The notes under the pieces were generated by a model, which did no database searches, was not told the DNA's origin, and saw nothing but the letters and a program-made list of their open reading frames with translations. From Pseudomonadales bacterium (GTDB lineage: Bacteria; Pseudomonadota; Gammaproteobacteria; Pseudomonadales; Azotimanducaceae), in NCBI GenBank assembly GCA_028281885.1, contig JANQJA010000001.1, positions 60,349-124,348 of the forward strand: DNA of 64,000 nucleotides, in the 5' to 3' direction. This document shows, piece by piece, positions 1 through 7,244 of this stretch. The position numbers and the translations under genes were made by a program. How positions within the stretch are numbered: the first letter of the stretch is position 1; the number at the start of each line of letters is the position of its first letter.

Positions 1-240
1 GAGCTGGTGAACTCCAGTTGGTTGTCACCGGCAGAAGTGCTTTCCCAGGCGGAGTCCGGGGAGATGATCATGCTGACGCCAACGCTGCGGATGGTTGAAA
101 GGCTGGCATTGTTTGATTCTGCGGAAGCCGTGATCAATGCGGCGCGAAAAGATCAGGCGGTGGAGCGAATACCGCTCCGTGGTTCGGCGGATGAGGACCG
201 ACCGGAACCTGAGCCTGGCTGGTTGATGCTTCGCCCCTGA
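1..240 (+). CDS. Nudix hydrolase, C-terminal fragment (NUDT19/RppH-like CoA diphosphatase type)
   Basis: Open from the first base of the window with no start codon in view, so this is the 3' end of a gene. 79 residues are visible. The segment WLSPAEVL, followed by a glutamate-rich stretch and TPTLRMVERL, is typical of the C-terminal tail of NUDT19-like Nudix hydrolases, which cleave CoA or acyl-CoA diphosphate bonds. The Nudix box itself lies outside the window, so the catalytic residues cannot be checked. The family call rests only on the tail motif and is tentative. Confidence 0.55.
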   Translation, partial: ELVNSSWLSPAEVLSQAESGEMIMLTPTLRMVERLALFDSAEAVINAARKDQAVERIPLRGSADEDRPEPEPGWLMLRP

Positions 241-247
241 CATCGTC

Positions 248-276
248 AAAAAAGGTGGAGAGAAGGGCGGTCCACC
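248..276 (-). terminator. Rho-independent terminator
   Basis: Read on the minus strand, GGTGGA, an 11-base loop and TCCACC are followed directly by TTTTTT. It lies 65 bases past the stop of the minus-strand gene at 341-916 and probably ends that transcript. It also separates this unit from the plus-strand Nudix gene that ends at 240. Confidence 0.65.
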
Positions 277-340
277 GCTCTGCAGACCGTCATTTCGAAC
301 CCGAGCCCCTGCGGAAGGAATCGGAGAGATCAGCATTGAA

Positions 341-916
341 TTATTGCTGAGCGACGATGTTGCACGCCTTGGCGATGACGTCTTCGACACTGTGCTCCGG
401 GAAGGTTGTTGCCCGCTGCGCGACCTTGATGTCCGCGAGCCAGCTTTCGAGTCCTTCTGCCTCAACCGGCCCCAGTACAATCAGCGCTCTGCCCAGATGC
501 TTGCGCAGATTGGTTTCCTTGATGTCGTCAAGGACATCCAGTACGGCATAGGCTTCACCGACTTCGTAACGAGGCTGTTCATGCAGGCACAGCATGCGGT
601 GAGTGACTTCCCGATTGGTTGATCGCATGGTGCTGTAGGACTCAAGCATGAAGTCCAGGAAATCGAGTGCCTGGGTGTCTTCCTTGTCCAGGTGTTGCTG
701 AATGTCGGCGAGGTTGTCCTCGGGCGACTGTGCAGCCATTCGTTGCATCAGCAGCAGGTAGGCGAGATGGTCAGGCATCGAGACCTGATCGTCATGATGG
801 ATACGATAGACCTCAATCGGTGATTGCGATGTCGTGATAACTTCTGCCCTGGCAGATGGCGCTACCAGGATCGTCAATACGATGAGGGTCCATTTGATCA
901 CTTGCCTGATATCCAC
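341..916 (-). CDS. Hypothetical secreted protein
   Basis: 191 residues. The start chosen is GTG at 916 because AGAGGA lies 8 bases upstream and the protein then begins with a clean signal peptide: a short basic start, the hydrophobic run WTLIVLTILVA, and a PSARA cleavage site. A longer reading from 988 adds 24 residues and buries the signal sequence. The mature part is mostly predicted helical, acidic, with two cysteines, and has no recognised catalytic motif. It lies downstream of a HAMP membrane protein and a TPR protein on the same strand. I do not recognise the family; periplasmic location is inferred from the signal peptide. Confidence 0.6.
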   Translation of the reverse strand: MDIRQVIKWTLIVLTILVAPSARAEVITTSQSPIEVYRIHHDDQVSMPDHLAYLLLMQRMAAQSPEDNLADIQQHLDKEDTQALDFLDFMLESYSTMRSTNREVTHRMLCLHEQPRYEVGEAYAVLDVLDDIKETNLRKHLGRALIVLGPVEAEGLESWLADIKVAQRATTFPEHSVEDVIAKACNIVAQQ

Positions 917-1069
917 GACGGCATTCCTCTGCTCGATTTCCTTTCGAAGATAGAGGAACCGAAGAACGGTGAAGTTGAAGCTCGTCACAAAAACCCGGAC
1001 CGCGGTTACCGCTTGTCCGAATTTGAGGCAGGTTAGCCATCAGATGTGTGACGGCGTTCACATCAGCGG

Positions 1070-1519
1070 CTAGTTGTTCTCCTTGCCCCGGAGTTGCTCC
1101 GCCAGCTCATGGAGCCCGCTCATGATCTCCTTGAGCTCATCGTTGGGCCTGAGTTGTCTTGTCAGGGTGTAGTTGCCATTTTTGAGGGCATCGATAAACG
1201 CCACGATGGCGACCACCGGACCGGCGATACGATGGCTGATAATGAGGGCGAAGGCGGATGTGAACGCAATGTAGGCGACGAACCCAAACAGGGAGAACTG
1301 TACGGTTTCAAACATGAGCTGGTTGACCCGGCTCTGGACCGCGAAATCCATGACCGGGTTGGCATTCATCAGGCTCTGCACTTCGAGTAGTCGCTGCATC
1401 GCAAATGCGACGGCGACGCCCAGGAACACACATCCGCTGATTGCGTAATAAAGACAGAGTCGTATCTGGAATCGCGGTGCAATGAGCAGGTTTTTGAGTT
1501 TGCGTTGTTTGCCGCTCAT
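1070..1519 (-). CDS. Membrane protein with HAMP-like linker
   Basis: 149 residues with two transmembrane helices (about residues 20-42 and 73-95) around a short periplasmic loop. A HAMP-like segment follows, starting SHRIAGPVVAI and ending in a polar helix with LHELAEQLRG. There is no methyl-accepting, kinase or cyclase output domain, so it is a HAMP-only protein or the membrane half of a multi-protein sensor. GGAGAG lies 7 bases before the ATG. The next gene upstream on this strand encodes a periplasmic TPR protein (24 bases away) and the two are probably co-transcribed. Function is unknown. Confidence 0.65.
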   Translation of the reverse strand: MSGKQRKLKNLLIAPRFQIRLCLYYAISGCVFLGVAVAFAMQRLLEVQSLMNANPVMDFAVQSRVNQLMFETVQFSLFGFVAYIAFTSAFALIISHRIAGPVVAIVAFIDALKNGNYTLTRQLRPNDELKEIMSGLHELAEQLRGKENN

Positions 1520-1543
1520 GAAGACTCTCCGTTCTGAGGTCGG

Positions 1544-2395
1544 TTATCCCAATGCCAGTACGAGTAGTACGGGGAGCAAGGGGTAGATGTAAGTGATGGC
1601 CCTGTTAGTGTGCGCCTTAGCATAGCCCGGGTCTATCTCGATTGCCCGATCATAATCATCGATCGCGAGATGATAGAGCTTGCGCTTACGATAGATCGCG
1701 GCGCGATGAAGATAGGCTGGCGCGTGATCAGGGTCGAGCTCGATGGCACGCGTATAGTCTGCCAGCGCTGCATCCTGATCCTTGTCGCGTTCCAGCTGTC
1801 GAGCGCGTTCAAAGTAAGCGTCGACGTTGTTGGGGTCGGCGGCAATGGCCCGGGCCAGATCTTCCCTGGCGGCCGCATGTTGTCTCTTTTTCGCCAGCAG
1901 TTGCGCCCTGCGCACGGCGGCCCGGCTGGTCAGACGGGAGTCGGTGGAATACGTGATCGCGTGTGACAGGTGCTCGATTGCCTGACTTCGCCGATTCCGC
2001 GCCGCTGCCATTTCACCCTTGAAGTACCAGGCATAGGCCAGTTCAGAATCCAGCGTCAGTGCCTGTTCGAAATCGACTTCTGCCTGACGCCTGTCCTTTG
2101 CGAGCCAGTGTGCATACCCCCGATAGGCAATCGCAATGGCGTACTCAGGCCTGGCCTCGAGGGCGGCATTGAGATGTTCGACTGCCACGTCCGATCTGCC
2201 TTGTCGAATGGCGGTCTGGCCCAGCAGTAAGCGGGTCCGGGCGATGTCTTGCAGGTCGTTGGTGAGACAAAGGGTCAGAATTGCGATGGATTGTTCAATC
2301 TGGCCGGCCCTGAGAGCGGTTTCGGCGTCGTCGTTGCAATCTGCGTTAGTCGGAACGTAGACAAACGCGAGTAACAGCGCGACGAGATACTTCAT
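1544..2395 (-). CDS. TPR repeat protein, exported
   Basis: 283 residues. An N-terminal hydrophobic signal (YLVALLLAFVYV) is followed by about six tetratricopeptide repeats with the usual alanine and tyrosine spacing, for example AYAWYFKGEMAA and NVDAYFERARQLE. The last 18 residues are strongly hydrophobic (YPLLPVLLVLALG) and could be a C-terminal membrane anchor. TPR arrays are protein-binding scaffolds, so a role in assembling a periplasmic or membrane complex is likely, but the partner is not evident. The adjacent HAMP-like membrane protein is a candidate partner because of its position. Confidence 0.75.
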   Translation of the reverse strand: MKYLVALLLAFVYVPTNADCNDDAETALRAGQIEQSIAILTLCLTNDLQDIARTRLLLGQTAIRQGRSDVAVEHLNAALEARPEYAIAIAYRGYAHWLAKDRRQAEVDFEQALTLDSELAYAWYFKGEMAAARNRRSQAIEHLSHAITYSTDSRLTSRAAVRRAQLLAKKRQHAAAREDLARAIAADPNNVDAYFERARQLERDKDQDAALADYTRAIELDPDHAPAYLHRAAIYRKRKLYHLAIDDYDRAIEIDPGYAKAHTNRAITYIYPLLPVLLVLALG

Positions 2396-2478
2396 TCGAG
2401 GGCAGGAGACCGGTTCCCAGTTTGAGGTCTATATCTTATCCTCTCGCGGCATTGCAACGCATCTCTGGCGTTCTGGCG

Positions 2479-3225
2479 CTATCCTGGCGTCAGTTTCCTG
2501 AACAGACTCGCGGCCTCCCGGAGTAACCAGCGCGGTGCAAGATTCACCGCCGCTTCGTTGATGGTTCCCGGGACACAGATGGTCTTTCCTGACATCAGTG
2601 CATCGTAGCCAGCCTGTGCCACCTGGTCAGGCGTCATCGAGGCGACAGCGGGCAGTTCGTTCAATAACATGCCCTCGGTCCTGGTGAGCCCGGGACACAG
2701 TGCGGTCGCGGATACGCCGGTACCCTTGAGTTCGGCAGCCAGTGCTTCGGTCAGAGACAGCACATAGGCCTTGCTGGCGGCGTAGAGTGCCATCGACGGA
2801 AGCGGGCTGAAGGCGGCCACAGAGGTAACATTCAGGATGCGGCCGTGTCCCCGCGTCAACATCGGCGTCAGGTAGTGTCGGGTCAGCCGGGTGAGGCTGA
2901 TGACATTGAGAGCGAGTAGTCCGGTCAGGTCTTCGTCAGTGAGAGCGGCGAAGTCGCCTCGTGAACCCACACCGGCGTTGTTGACGAGGATGTCGATTGG
3001 CACATCGATGGTATCGATGAGCCGGTCCACGCCGGTTTCGGTGGCCAGGTCCGCCGGGATCGATATGACGCTGACCTGTTGGCGCAGGTCCGTTGCCAGC
3101 GACTCAAGTGGCCCGGATCTCCTGGCGGTAATCACCAGATCGAAATCGTTGGCGGCAAAGATGCGAGCGATCGCCTCGCCTATGCCGGCAGACGCTCCGG
3201 TGACCAGTGCAGTCCCCCTTGCCAT
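2479..3225 (-). CDS. SDR family NAD(P)-dependent oxidoreductase
   Basis: 248 residues in the classical short-chain dehydrogenase layout: the nucleotide-binding motif TGASAGIG near the N terminus, NNAG around residue 85, and the catalytic YAASK preceded by an active-site serine (NVTSVAAF). The ATG at 3225 is preferred. It comes 5 bases after the stop of the upstream DUF6489-like gene, whereas the longer reading from 3297 would run inside that gene. Substrate cannot be read from sequence; the closest general type is the DltE/YdfG-like classical SDR. The link to nearby PHA genes is positional only. Confidence 0.85.
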   Translation of the reverse strand: MARGTALVTGASAGIGEAIARIFAANDFDLVITARRSGPLESLATDLRQQVSVISIPADLATETGVDRLIDTIDVPIDILVNNAGVGSRGDFAALTDEDLTGLLALNVISLTRLTRHYLTPMLTRGHGRILNVTSVAAFSPLPSMALYAASKAYVLSLTEALAAELKGTGVSATALCPGLTRTEGMLLNELPAVASMTPDQVAQAGYDALMSGKTICVPGTINEAAVNLAPRWLLREAASLFRKLTPG

Positions 3226-3230
3226 TGTAC

Positions 3231-3482
3231 TTAGCCGCCTTCTTGTCGGGTCTGGTCTGATTCGTCGTAACTGCTCGCCATCATGCCGGTTAACCATTGC
3301 TGGTAGGCAAGCATGGGTTGCAGGGCATTGCGAATGAACTCACCGTACTGACCATTGTCGGACTCGTTCATATATTGCTCGGCACTGGAAATCAGATGTT
3401 CCTGAAGTTTTTCGATATTGGGCAATCCCAGAAACTGGCGCGCCTCATCGGGCGTCATATCCATCTCAACACGAATTTTCAT
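3231..3482 (-). CDS. DUF6489-like small protein
   Basis: 83 residues starting MKIRVEMDMTPDEARQFLGL, a start typical of the small DUF6489 proteins found beside phasin and PHA genes in proteobacteria. GGGAGGCGG lies about 5 bases before the ATG at 3482, which supports this start over the longer one at 3503. It has no signal peptide or membrane segment, and the predicted structure is mostly helical. The SDR gene begins 5 bases after its stop, so the two are probably translated from one message. Biochemical role is unknown. Confidence 0.65.
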   Translation of the reverse strand: MKIRVEMDMTPDEARQFLGLPNIEKLQEHLISSAEQYMNESDNGQYGEFIRNALQPMLAYQQWLTGMMASSYDESDQTRQEGG

Positions 3483-3533
3483 TGACCGCCTCCCCGCACG
3501 CACCGGCCATCATAGTGCAGTCTTTGTCCGCAT

Positions 3534-3559
3534 AAAAAAAGGGCGCCTTGCGGCGCCCT
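3534..3559 (-). terminator. Rho-independent terminator after phasin
   Basis: On the minus strand GGGCGCC, the loop GCAA and GGCGCCC are followed by TTTTTTT. The 7-bp GC stem and seven T residues make a strong intrinsic terminator. It lies 17 bases beyond the stop of the phasin gene at 3577-3882 and isolates the DUF6489-like/SDR unit from it. Confidence 0.85.
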
Positions 3560-3576
3560 GATCGGAAAGTGCAAGA

Positions 3577-3882
3577 TCACGCAGCGACGCTGAATGATGC
3601 CTGCATGGCGGCGCCAGCTTCTTCCATCGCGGATTTGACGATGCTCGCCTGGGCTTCCGCAGAAGTACGCAGGGTGGCATACATTGTCTCGCTGTATTCT
3701 TTGGACATCTCCATGGCGGTTGCCAGGTCCTTGATTTCCGGCAGTTTCCTGCCGTATTCGCTATTCGATTCGAAATAGGTCTTGAGACCTTCTTGTTGCG
3801 TCTTGATCAGTTCAGACGCAGCACTCATGTTGATCTCGAACAATTTGCGGCCGAGTTCGGCTTGTTTTTCCATCATAGTCAT
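3577..3882 (-). CDS. Phasin family protein
   Basis: 101 residues, almost wholly amphipathic helix with no cysteine. It has the phasin pattern: EKQAELGRKLFEINMSAASEL, then an aromatic-plus-acidic helix, then the alanine-rich tail MEEAGAAMQAS. Phasins coat polyhydroxyalkanoate granules and control their number and surface. The neighbours are a second phasin on the same strand and divergent phaR, the usual granule regulon. ATG at 3882 or the ATG two codons later are both possible. A strong terminator follows the stop. Confidence 0.8.
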   Translation of the reverse strand: MTMMEKQAELGRKLFEINMSAASELIKTQQEGLKTYFESNSEYGRKLPEIKDLATAMEMSKEYSETMYATLRTSAEAQASIVKSAMEEAGAAMQASFSVAA

Positions 3883-3923
3883 TGCAGCAGTTCCGTATTG
3901 TGAGTTTGCTTTGGTTTAAGGGG

Positions 3924-3963
3924 AGACCCCCGATCCTGAAGAGGGAGACAGGACCGGGGGTCT
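3924..3963 (-). promoter_or_regulatory. Strong hairpin between the two phasin genes
   Basis: AGACCCCCGATCCTG at 3924-3938 and CAGGACCGGGGGTCT at 3949-3963 are inverted copies differing at one position. In RNA read from the minus strand that position is a G-U wobble, so all 15 pairs can form around a 10-base loop. No T run follows, so a simple intrinsic terminator is unlikely. It lies between the stop of the upstream phasin (4019) and the start of the downstream one (3882). An RNA processing or stabilising element, or a partial attenuator setting the ratio of the two phasins, is inferred. Confidence 0.6.
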
Positions 3964-4018
3964 GAGTTACAACAAGCAGCTACCAATGCTCGTTGAACAC
4001 TCGATTGCCACGCGCGGC

Positions 4019-4384
4019 TCAGGCTGCCTCCGCGACGGGCTTTTTCGGTTTTGCCTTGGCCTTTTTTGCCTTGGGCTTGGGGCTGTCAAAGGTAAACGCG
4101 GTCCGAAGTGCTTCAGATGTCTCTTCGAATGCGCCCCGGACAATCTCTGTCTGGGCTTCCATCGCTTCCCGGGTGTTGGACATCAGCGTCTCGCCGTATT
4201 CGCGCTGTAATGTCATGAGATCGGTGACGCTCTTGATCTCTGGCAGTCGCTCGCCATAGTCCCGATTTGCCTCGATGTACTTCTCAACACTCTCTCTTTG
4301 CAGCGTAGCCAGCTCTTTCAGCGTGGCGCTGTTGATTTCGTAGAGCGATTTCGACAACTCAGTCTGTTTTTCAATGATGTTCAT
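4019..4384 (-). CDS. Phasin family protein with lysine/alanine-rich tail
   Basis: 121 residues. The N-terminal helix IIEKQTELSKSLYEINSATL parallels the neighbouring phasin, and the protein ends in a basic tail built from K, A and P (PKAKKAKAKPKKP). Such tails resemble PhaF-type phasins and may contact DNA or the granule surface. The ATG at 4384 has GGAGGA 4 bases before it, so this start is preferred over the longer reading from 4411. A promoter with TATAAT lies immediately upstream, overlapped by probable PhaR operators. It is probably the first gene of the two-phasin unit. Confidence 0.85.
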   Translation of the reverse strand: MNIIEKQTELSKSLYEINSATLKELATLQRESVEKYIEANRDYGERLPEIKSVTDLMTLQREYGETLMSNTREAMEAQTEIVRGAFEETSEALRTAFTFDSPKPKAKKAKAKPKKPVAEAA

Positions 4385-4410
4385 CGTGTCCTCCGCTTGA
4401 AGGCTGTTCA

Positions 4411-4446
4411 TTGTTGCGTCGCATCATTATATGGTGCAATGCAATA
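4411..4446. promoter_or_regulatory. Candidate PhaR operator pair at phasin promoter
   Basis: Two imperfect palindromes lie here: TTGTTGCGTCGCATCA (4411-4426) and TGGTGCAATGCAATA (4432-4446). The second, read as its reverse complement, contains TTGCATTG, which also occurs in the reverse complement of the site at the start of the phaR transcript (4749-4763). The first covers the region just downstream of the minus-strand -10 box and the second fills its -35/-10 spacer, positions suited to repression. PhaR binding is inferred from family behaviour; no binding data are available. Confidence 0.45.
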
Positions 4447-4453
4447 AAAGCAA
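4426..4453 (-). promoter_or_regulatory. Promoter of the phasin gene
   Basis: On the minus strand TTGCTT (4453-4448), a 16-base spacer and a perfect TATAAT (4431-4426) point toward the phasin start at 4384. This fits a sigma-70 promoter with a short leader carrying the GGAGGA ribosome site. Confidence 0.6.
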
Positions 4454-4708
4454 CCCTCGATGATGAACTTTTTTCGGATTCCCCTTTTTTGCGATGCGTC
4501 TATCCTGTTGCAACTGATATGCCAGCGCCGCATGAACCGGCTGGGAGACCCATGAATATTGGTCTACAGAGCATCGTGGAGTACCCTGAAGGGGCTTGTC
4601 CGAAGCCTTACTTTGGTGCTGGTGACCGGTCGTTTGCGGTGACTTGGTGCATGGATCCGGATGTCGGGGGCGCGCCCGGGGAAAAGGTGACGGGCGGTAA
4701 AGAGCGCC

Positions 4709-4738
4709 TTTGCGGTCGGCGCCCGCCTGCAGTATAAA
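4709..4738 (+). promoter_or_regulatory. Probable phaR promoter
   Basis: TTTGCG (4709-4714), an 18-base spacer and TATAAA (4733-4738) precede phaR by about 45 bases. The rest of the 4454-4708 gap shows no convincing gene: its plus-strand open frame from 4411 lacks recognisable family features. Confidence 0.4.
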
Positions 4739-4748
4739 GGTCTACCAA

Positions 4749-4763
4749 TTGTTCAATGCAACA
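4749..4763. promoter_or_regulatory. Candidate PhaR autoregulatory operator
   Basis: TTGTTCAATGCAACA lies just downstream of the proposed phaR -10 box. Its reverse complement shares TTGCATTG and flanking bases with the site in the phasin promoter at 4432-4446. PhaR repressors commonly control their own gene, so an operator over the transcript start is a reasonable inference. Confidence 0.4.
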
Positions 4764-4780
4764 TCTTTGACGAGGTAGTC

Positions 4781-5269
4781 ATGCGCTATTACAAGAAGTA
4801 TCCCAACCGGCGACTCTACGACATTGAGCAGAGTAAGTACGTCACCATTGAGGATATCCGCCAGGTCGTACTGAAAGGGGACATGATTGCCGTTGCGGAC
4901 AGCAAGACAGCCAAGGATCTGACCCGATCTGTTCTGCTGCAGATCATCTCGGAACAGGAAGGTGAGGGGCACGAGCCGATCCTGACGAATCGGGTGCTGG
5001 AACAGTTGATTCGATTCTATGGCTCGCCGGCCCAGTCGGTGATGAGCCGGTACATTGAACAAAGCATCATGACCTTTCTGGAACACCAGGAACGGTATCG
5101 TCGTCGCATGATGGATTTCTCTGATACGGAGCCGATGGCGATGATGCGTCGGGCGCTGGAACAGAACATGGAGTTCTGGAATCGGCTGGCAACGTCGTCA
5201 ATGGATGCAACGCGGTCGCGGTCGGCCGACCCTGACCCTGACGATGGCGAAGTACCGCCCCGCCAGTAA
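4781..5269 (+). CDS. phaR: Polyhydroxyalkanoate synthesis repressor PhaR
   Basis: 162 residues. The N terminus YYKKYPNRRLYD, followed by YVTIEDI, is the hallmark DNA-binding region of PhaR/PhbR, and the rest of the DNA-binding and PHB-accumulation domains follow (EPILTNRVLEQLI, then FLEHQERYRRRM). PhaR binds nascent PHA granules, and its release from DNA lets phasins be made. The last 20 residues are acidic and disordered. Divergently transcribed phasins with shared candidate operators fit this role. No phaC synthase is present in the window. Confidence 0.93.
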   Translation: MRYYKKYPNRRLYDIEQSKYVTIEDIRQVVLKGDMIAVADSKTAKDLTRSVLLQIISEQEGEGHEPILTNRVLEQLIRFYGSPAQSVMSRYIEQSIMTFLEHQERYRRRMMDFSDTEPMAMMRRALEQNMEFWNRLATSSMDATRSRSADPDPDDGEVPPRQ

Positions 5270-5276
5270 ACAGGCG

Positions 5277-5945
5277 TCACTGCTGCCAGGCGGTAAGCCA
5301 CGGCATGGCGGCATGAAAATCCTCAATGACCTGACTGGCCTCGGCCTGGTTTTCAGCGCTCACGAAAGGGCTATTGATGGCAACGACCTGCATGCCGGCG
5401 GCAGCCGCAGCAGCGATGCCATTGCCGGAGTCTTCGAAGGCGATACACCGGGCGGGATCCACGCCGAGGGTTTCAGCGCACAGCAGAAAGATATCCGGTG
5501 CTGGCTTGCCTCGCTTCAGCCGTTCGTCATCGCCACAGATCATGGTGGCAAATCGCGAACTCCATTCTCTCCGGCCGAGTTTGACATCCCGCAAGTGGCG
5601 GTGTGAGCTGGTCGCCAGCCCCAGCGTCAGACCAGCCGCCGCCGCAGCGATCACAAACTCGCCTGCACCCGGTATTTCTGCCGCGGTGGCGAACAGGTCC
5701 AGCAGGTGACCCTCCCGCAGGCTCAGATATTCACTGGTAGTCAGGGGGAGATTGAATTCGTCAATGACGATCTGGGCGCTGGCATGGCTGTCGCCTCCCA
5801 TGGTTCTGCGTTTCAAATCGTTGGTATAAGTAGCACCAAACTCGTCGAGTACGACTTGCGCAGCCTGGGTGTAGAGCGGTTCCGTGTCCAGCAGGGTACC
5901 GTCAAGGTCAAAGATTAAAGCGGCGGGGGCAGATTCAGTGACCAT
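5277..5945 (-). CDS. HAD family hydrolase (beta-phosphoglucomutase-like phosphatase)
   Basis: 222 residues. HAD motif I is FDLDGTLLDTEP, motif II TSSHRH, motif III lysine in KRGKPAPDIF, and motif IV FEDSGNG. A helical cap lies between motifs I and II (subclass IA, as in phosphoglycolate phosphatase or beta-phosphoglucomutase). The ATG at 5945 is taken; the longer alternative starts with TTG. The start overlaps the end of the small upstream gene by 11 bases, which implies coupled translation. Substrate is not determinable from sequence. It converges on phaR, with 7 bases between the stops. Confidence 0.85.
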   Translation of the reverse strand: MVTESAPAALIFDLDGTLLDTEPLYTQAAQVVLDEFGATYTNDLKRRTMGGDSHASAQIVIDEFNLPLTTSEYLSLREGHLLDLFATAAEIPGAGEFVIAAAAAGLTLGLATSSHRHLRDVKLGRREWSSRFATMICGDDERLKRGKPAPDIFLLCAETLGVDPARCIAFEDSGNGIAAAAAAGMQVVAINSPFVSAENQAEASQVIEDFHAAMPWLTAWQQ

Positions 5946-6156
5946 GATCTTGCTCGATGAATTCGGCCGCAATGGCTTCGATGATTTCGTGAGGGATGGC
6001 GCCTTCTGACCCGTTGATCTCTGCCTCCGCGCGGGCTGCCAGGCTGATCAGCGTGAACAGATTCGACGTGTTCAGCTCGAAACTGTGTTGTCGTTCAACC
6101 ACGATGTGAGTGAGCAGGAACGACAGGGCTTCTTCGCGACTGAGACGGGAACGCAT
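5935..6156 (-). CDS. Small conserved-looking protein upstream of HAD hydrolase
   Basis: 73 residues, acidic and helical, starting MRSRLSREEAL with two glutamate/alanine-rich helices and ending EFIEQDHGH. It has no signal peptide or metal-site cysteines. Its stop overlaps the HAD gene start, so the two probably form an operon. I do not recognise the family. It is kept as a gene because of the coupling and the coherent amphipathic composition, but confidence is moderate. Confidence 0.5.
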   Translation of the reverse strand: MRSRLSREEALSFLLTHIVVERQHSFELNTSNLFTLISLAARAEAEINGSEGAIPHEIIEAIAAEFIEQDHGH

Positions 6157-6305
6157 GGCGGCAAGATAGTGGCAGGTTCATGCGGGCCAGACAAGCGCGG
6201 CTGGGTCGGGCCGGGATAAATTCGGGCGAGTGACGGTCTATTGGGACTGATGTGCGAAACCTTTAGATTTGTTTTAATTCGGCCTTTTGTAAATTTGGGG
6301 GGCGG

Positions 6306-7244
6306 ATGATCGAGATAGCTCACCTTTGTAAACGATTCGGTTCGCTTACCGCGGTAGACGAGTTGTCGCTCTCGGTTGGGCCTGGGGAAGTCCTGGGTTT
6401 CCTGGGACCCAACGGCGCCGGCAAAAGCACCACCATGAAAGTGGTGACGGGCTATCTGCGGCCAACTTCGGGAAGTGTCACCGTGCTTGGCCACGACATC
6501 GAGACGGAAACCCTGCAGGCACAGTCCCTGATCGGTTATCTGCCTGAAGGGGCGCCCAGCTACGATGAGATGACGCCGCGGGGGTTTTTGGAGTTTGTTG
6601 CGCGGGTCAGGGGCTACGATGCCAGGACGAGTCAGGATCGCATGGCGAGAGTGGTGGGGCTGATGTCGCTGGAAGCCGTGCTTGACCAGCGCATCGAAAC
6701 TCTTTCCAAGGGTTTCAAACGACGGGTCGGACTGGCGCAGGCGTTGATCCATGATCCCCGCGTGTTGATTCTGGACGAACCAACCGATGGGCTTGATCCC
6801 AACCAGAAACATCAGGTTCGCGAATTGATACGCGGTCTTTCCCGGGACAAGATCGTGATTATTTCCACCCACATCCTTGAGGAGGTAGCGGCTGTCTGTA
6901 CCCGTGCCGCCATCATTGCAGAGGGACGCCTGGTCAGTGATTGCACGCCTTCAGAGTTGGAACGGCAGTCTCGTTATCACGGTGCCGTGACATTGCGGTT
7001 GTCCTCCACAGAAATCATCGACAGGGTAGGTGATGGGCTCAGGACTTTGACGGATGTCGCGGAGATAGAAATTTCCTCGGACCTGATGGCAGTTACCGTG
7101 TTTCCCAGCGCCGGTGTCGATGACCTTCTGCACGCGGTGACAGACCATGCTCGCGAGTCGAATCTGACAGTCGCTGGCATCTATCGCGAAAAAGGGCGGA
7201 TGGACGAAGTGTTTCGCCGCCTGACAGCCGGGGGGGCGCCTTGA
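6306..7244 (+). CDS. ABC transporter ATP-binding protein, GldA-type
   Basis: 312 residues. Walker A GPNGAGKST, Q-loop region near YLPEGAP, signature LSKGFKRRVGLAQ, Walker B VLILDEP and the switch histidine in ISTHILEE are all present. A C-terminal domain of about 90 residues follows, as in the GldA/CcmA-like exporter ATPases. A GGGGGGCGG stretch precedes the ATG. It is coupled by TTGA overlap to the permease gene, then to GldG-like and DUF4340 genes, so the four probably form one membrane complex. In gammaproteobacteria this module's substrate is unknown and does not imply gliding. Confidence 0.9.
   Translation: MIEIAHLCKRFGSLTAVDELSLSVGPGEVLGFLGPNGAGKSTTMKVVTGYLRPTSGSVTVLGHDIETETLQAQSLIGYLPEGAPSYDEMTPRGFLEFVARVRGYDARTSQDRMARVVGLMSLEAVLDQRIETLSKGFKRRVGLAQALIHDPRVLILDEPTDGLDPNQKHQVRELIRGLSRDKIVIISTHILEEVAAVCTRAAIIAEGRLVSDCTPSELERQSRYHGAVTLRLSSTEIIDRVGDGLRTLTDVAEIEISSDLMAVTVFPSAGVDDLLHAVTDHARESNLTVAGIYREKGRMDEVFRRLTAGGAP

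Noticed and set aside
4411..4737. 108-codon plus-strand open frame between phasin and phaR
   Set aside because: It runs through the promoter and operator sites, lacks a ribosome site and recognisable features.
6072..6872. 266-codon minus-strand open frame
   Set aside because: It lies antisense to the ABC ATPase and small-protein genes and has no protein family features.
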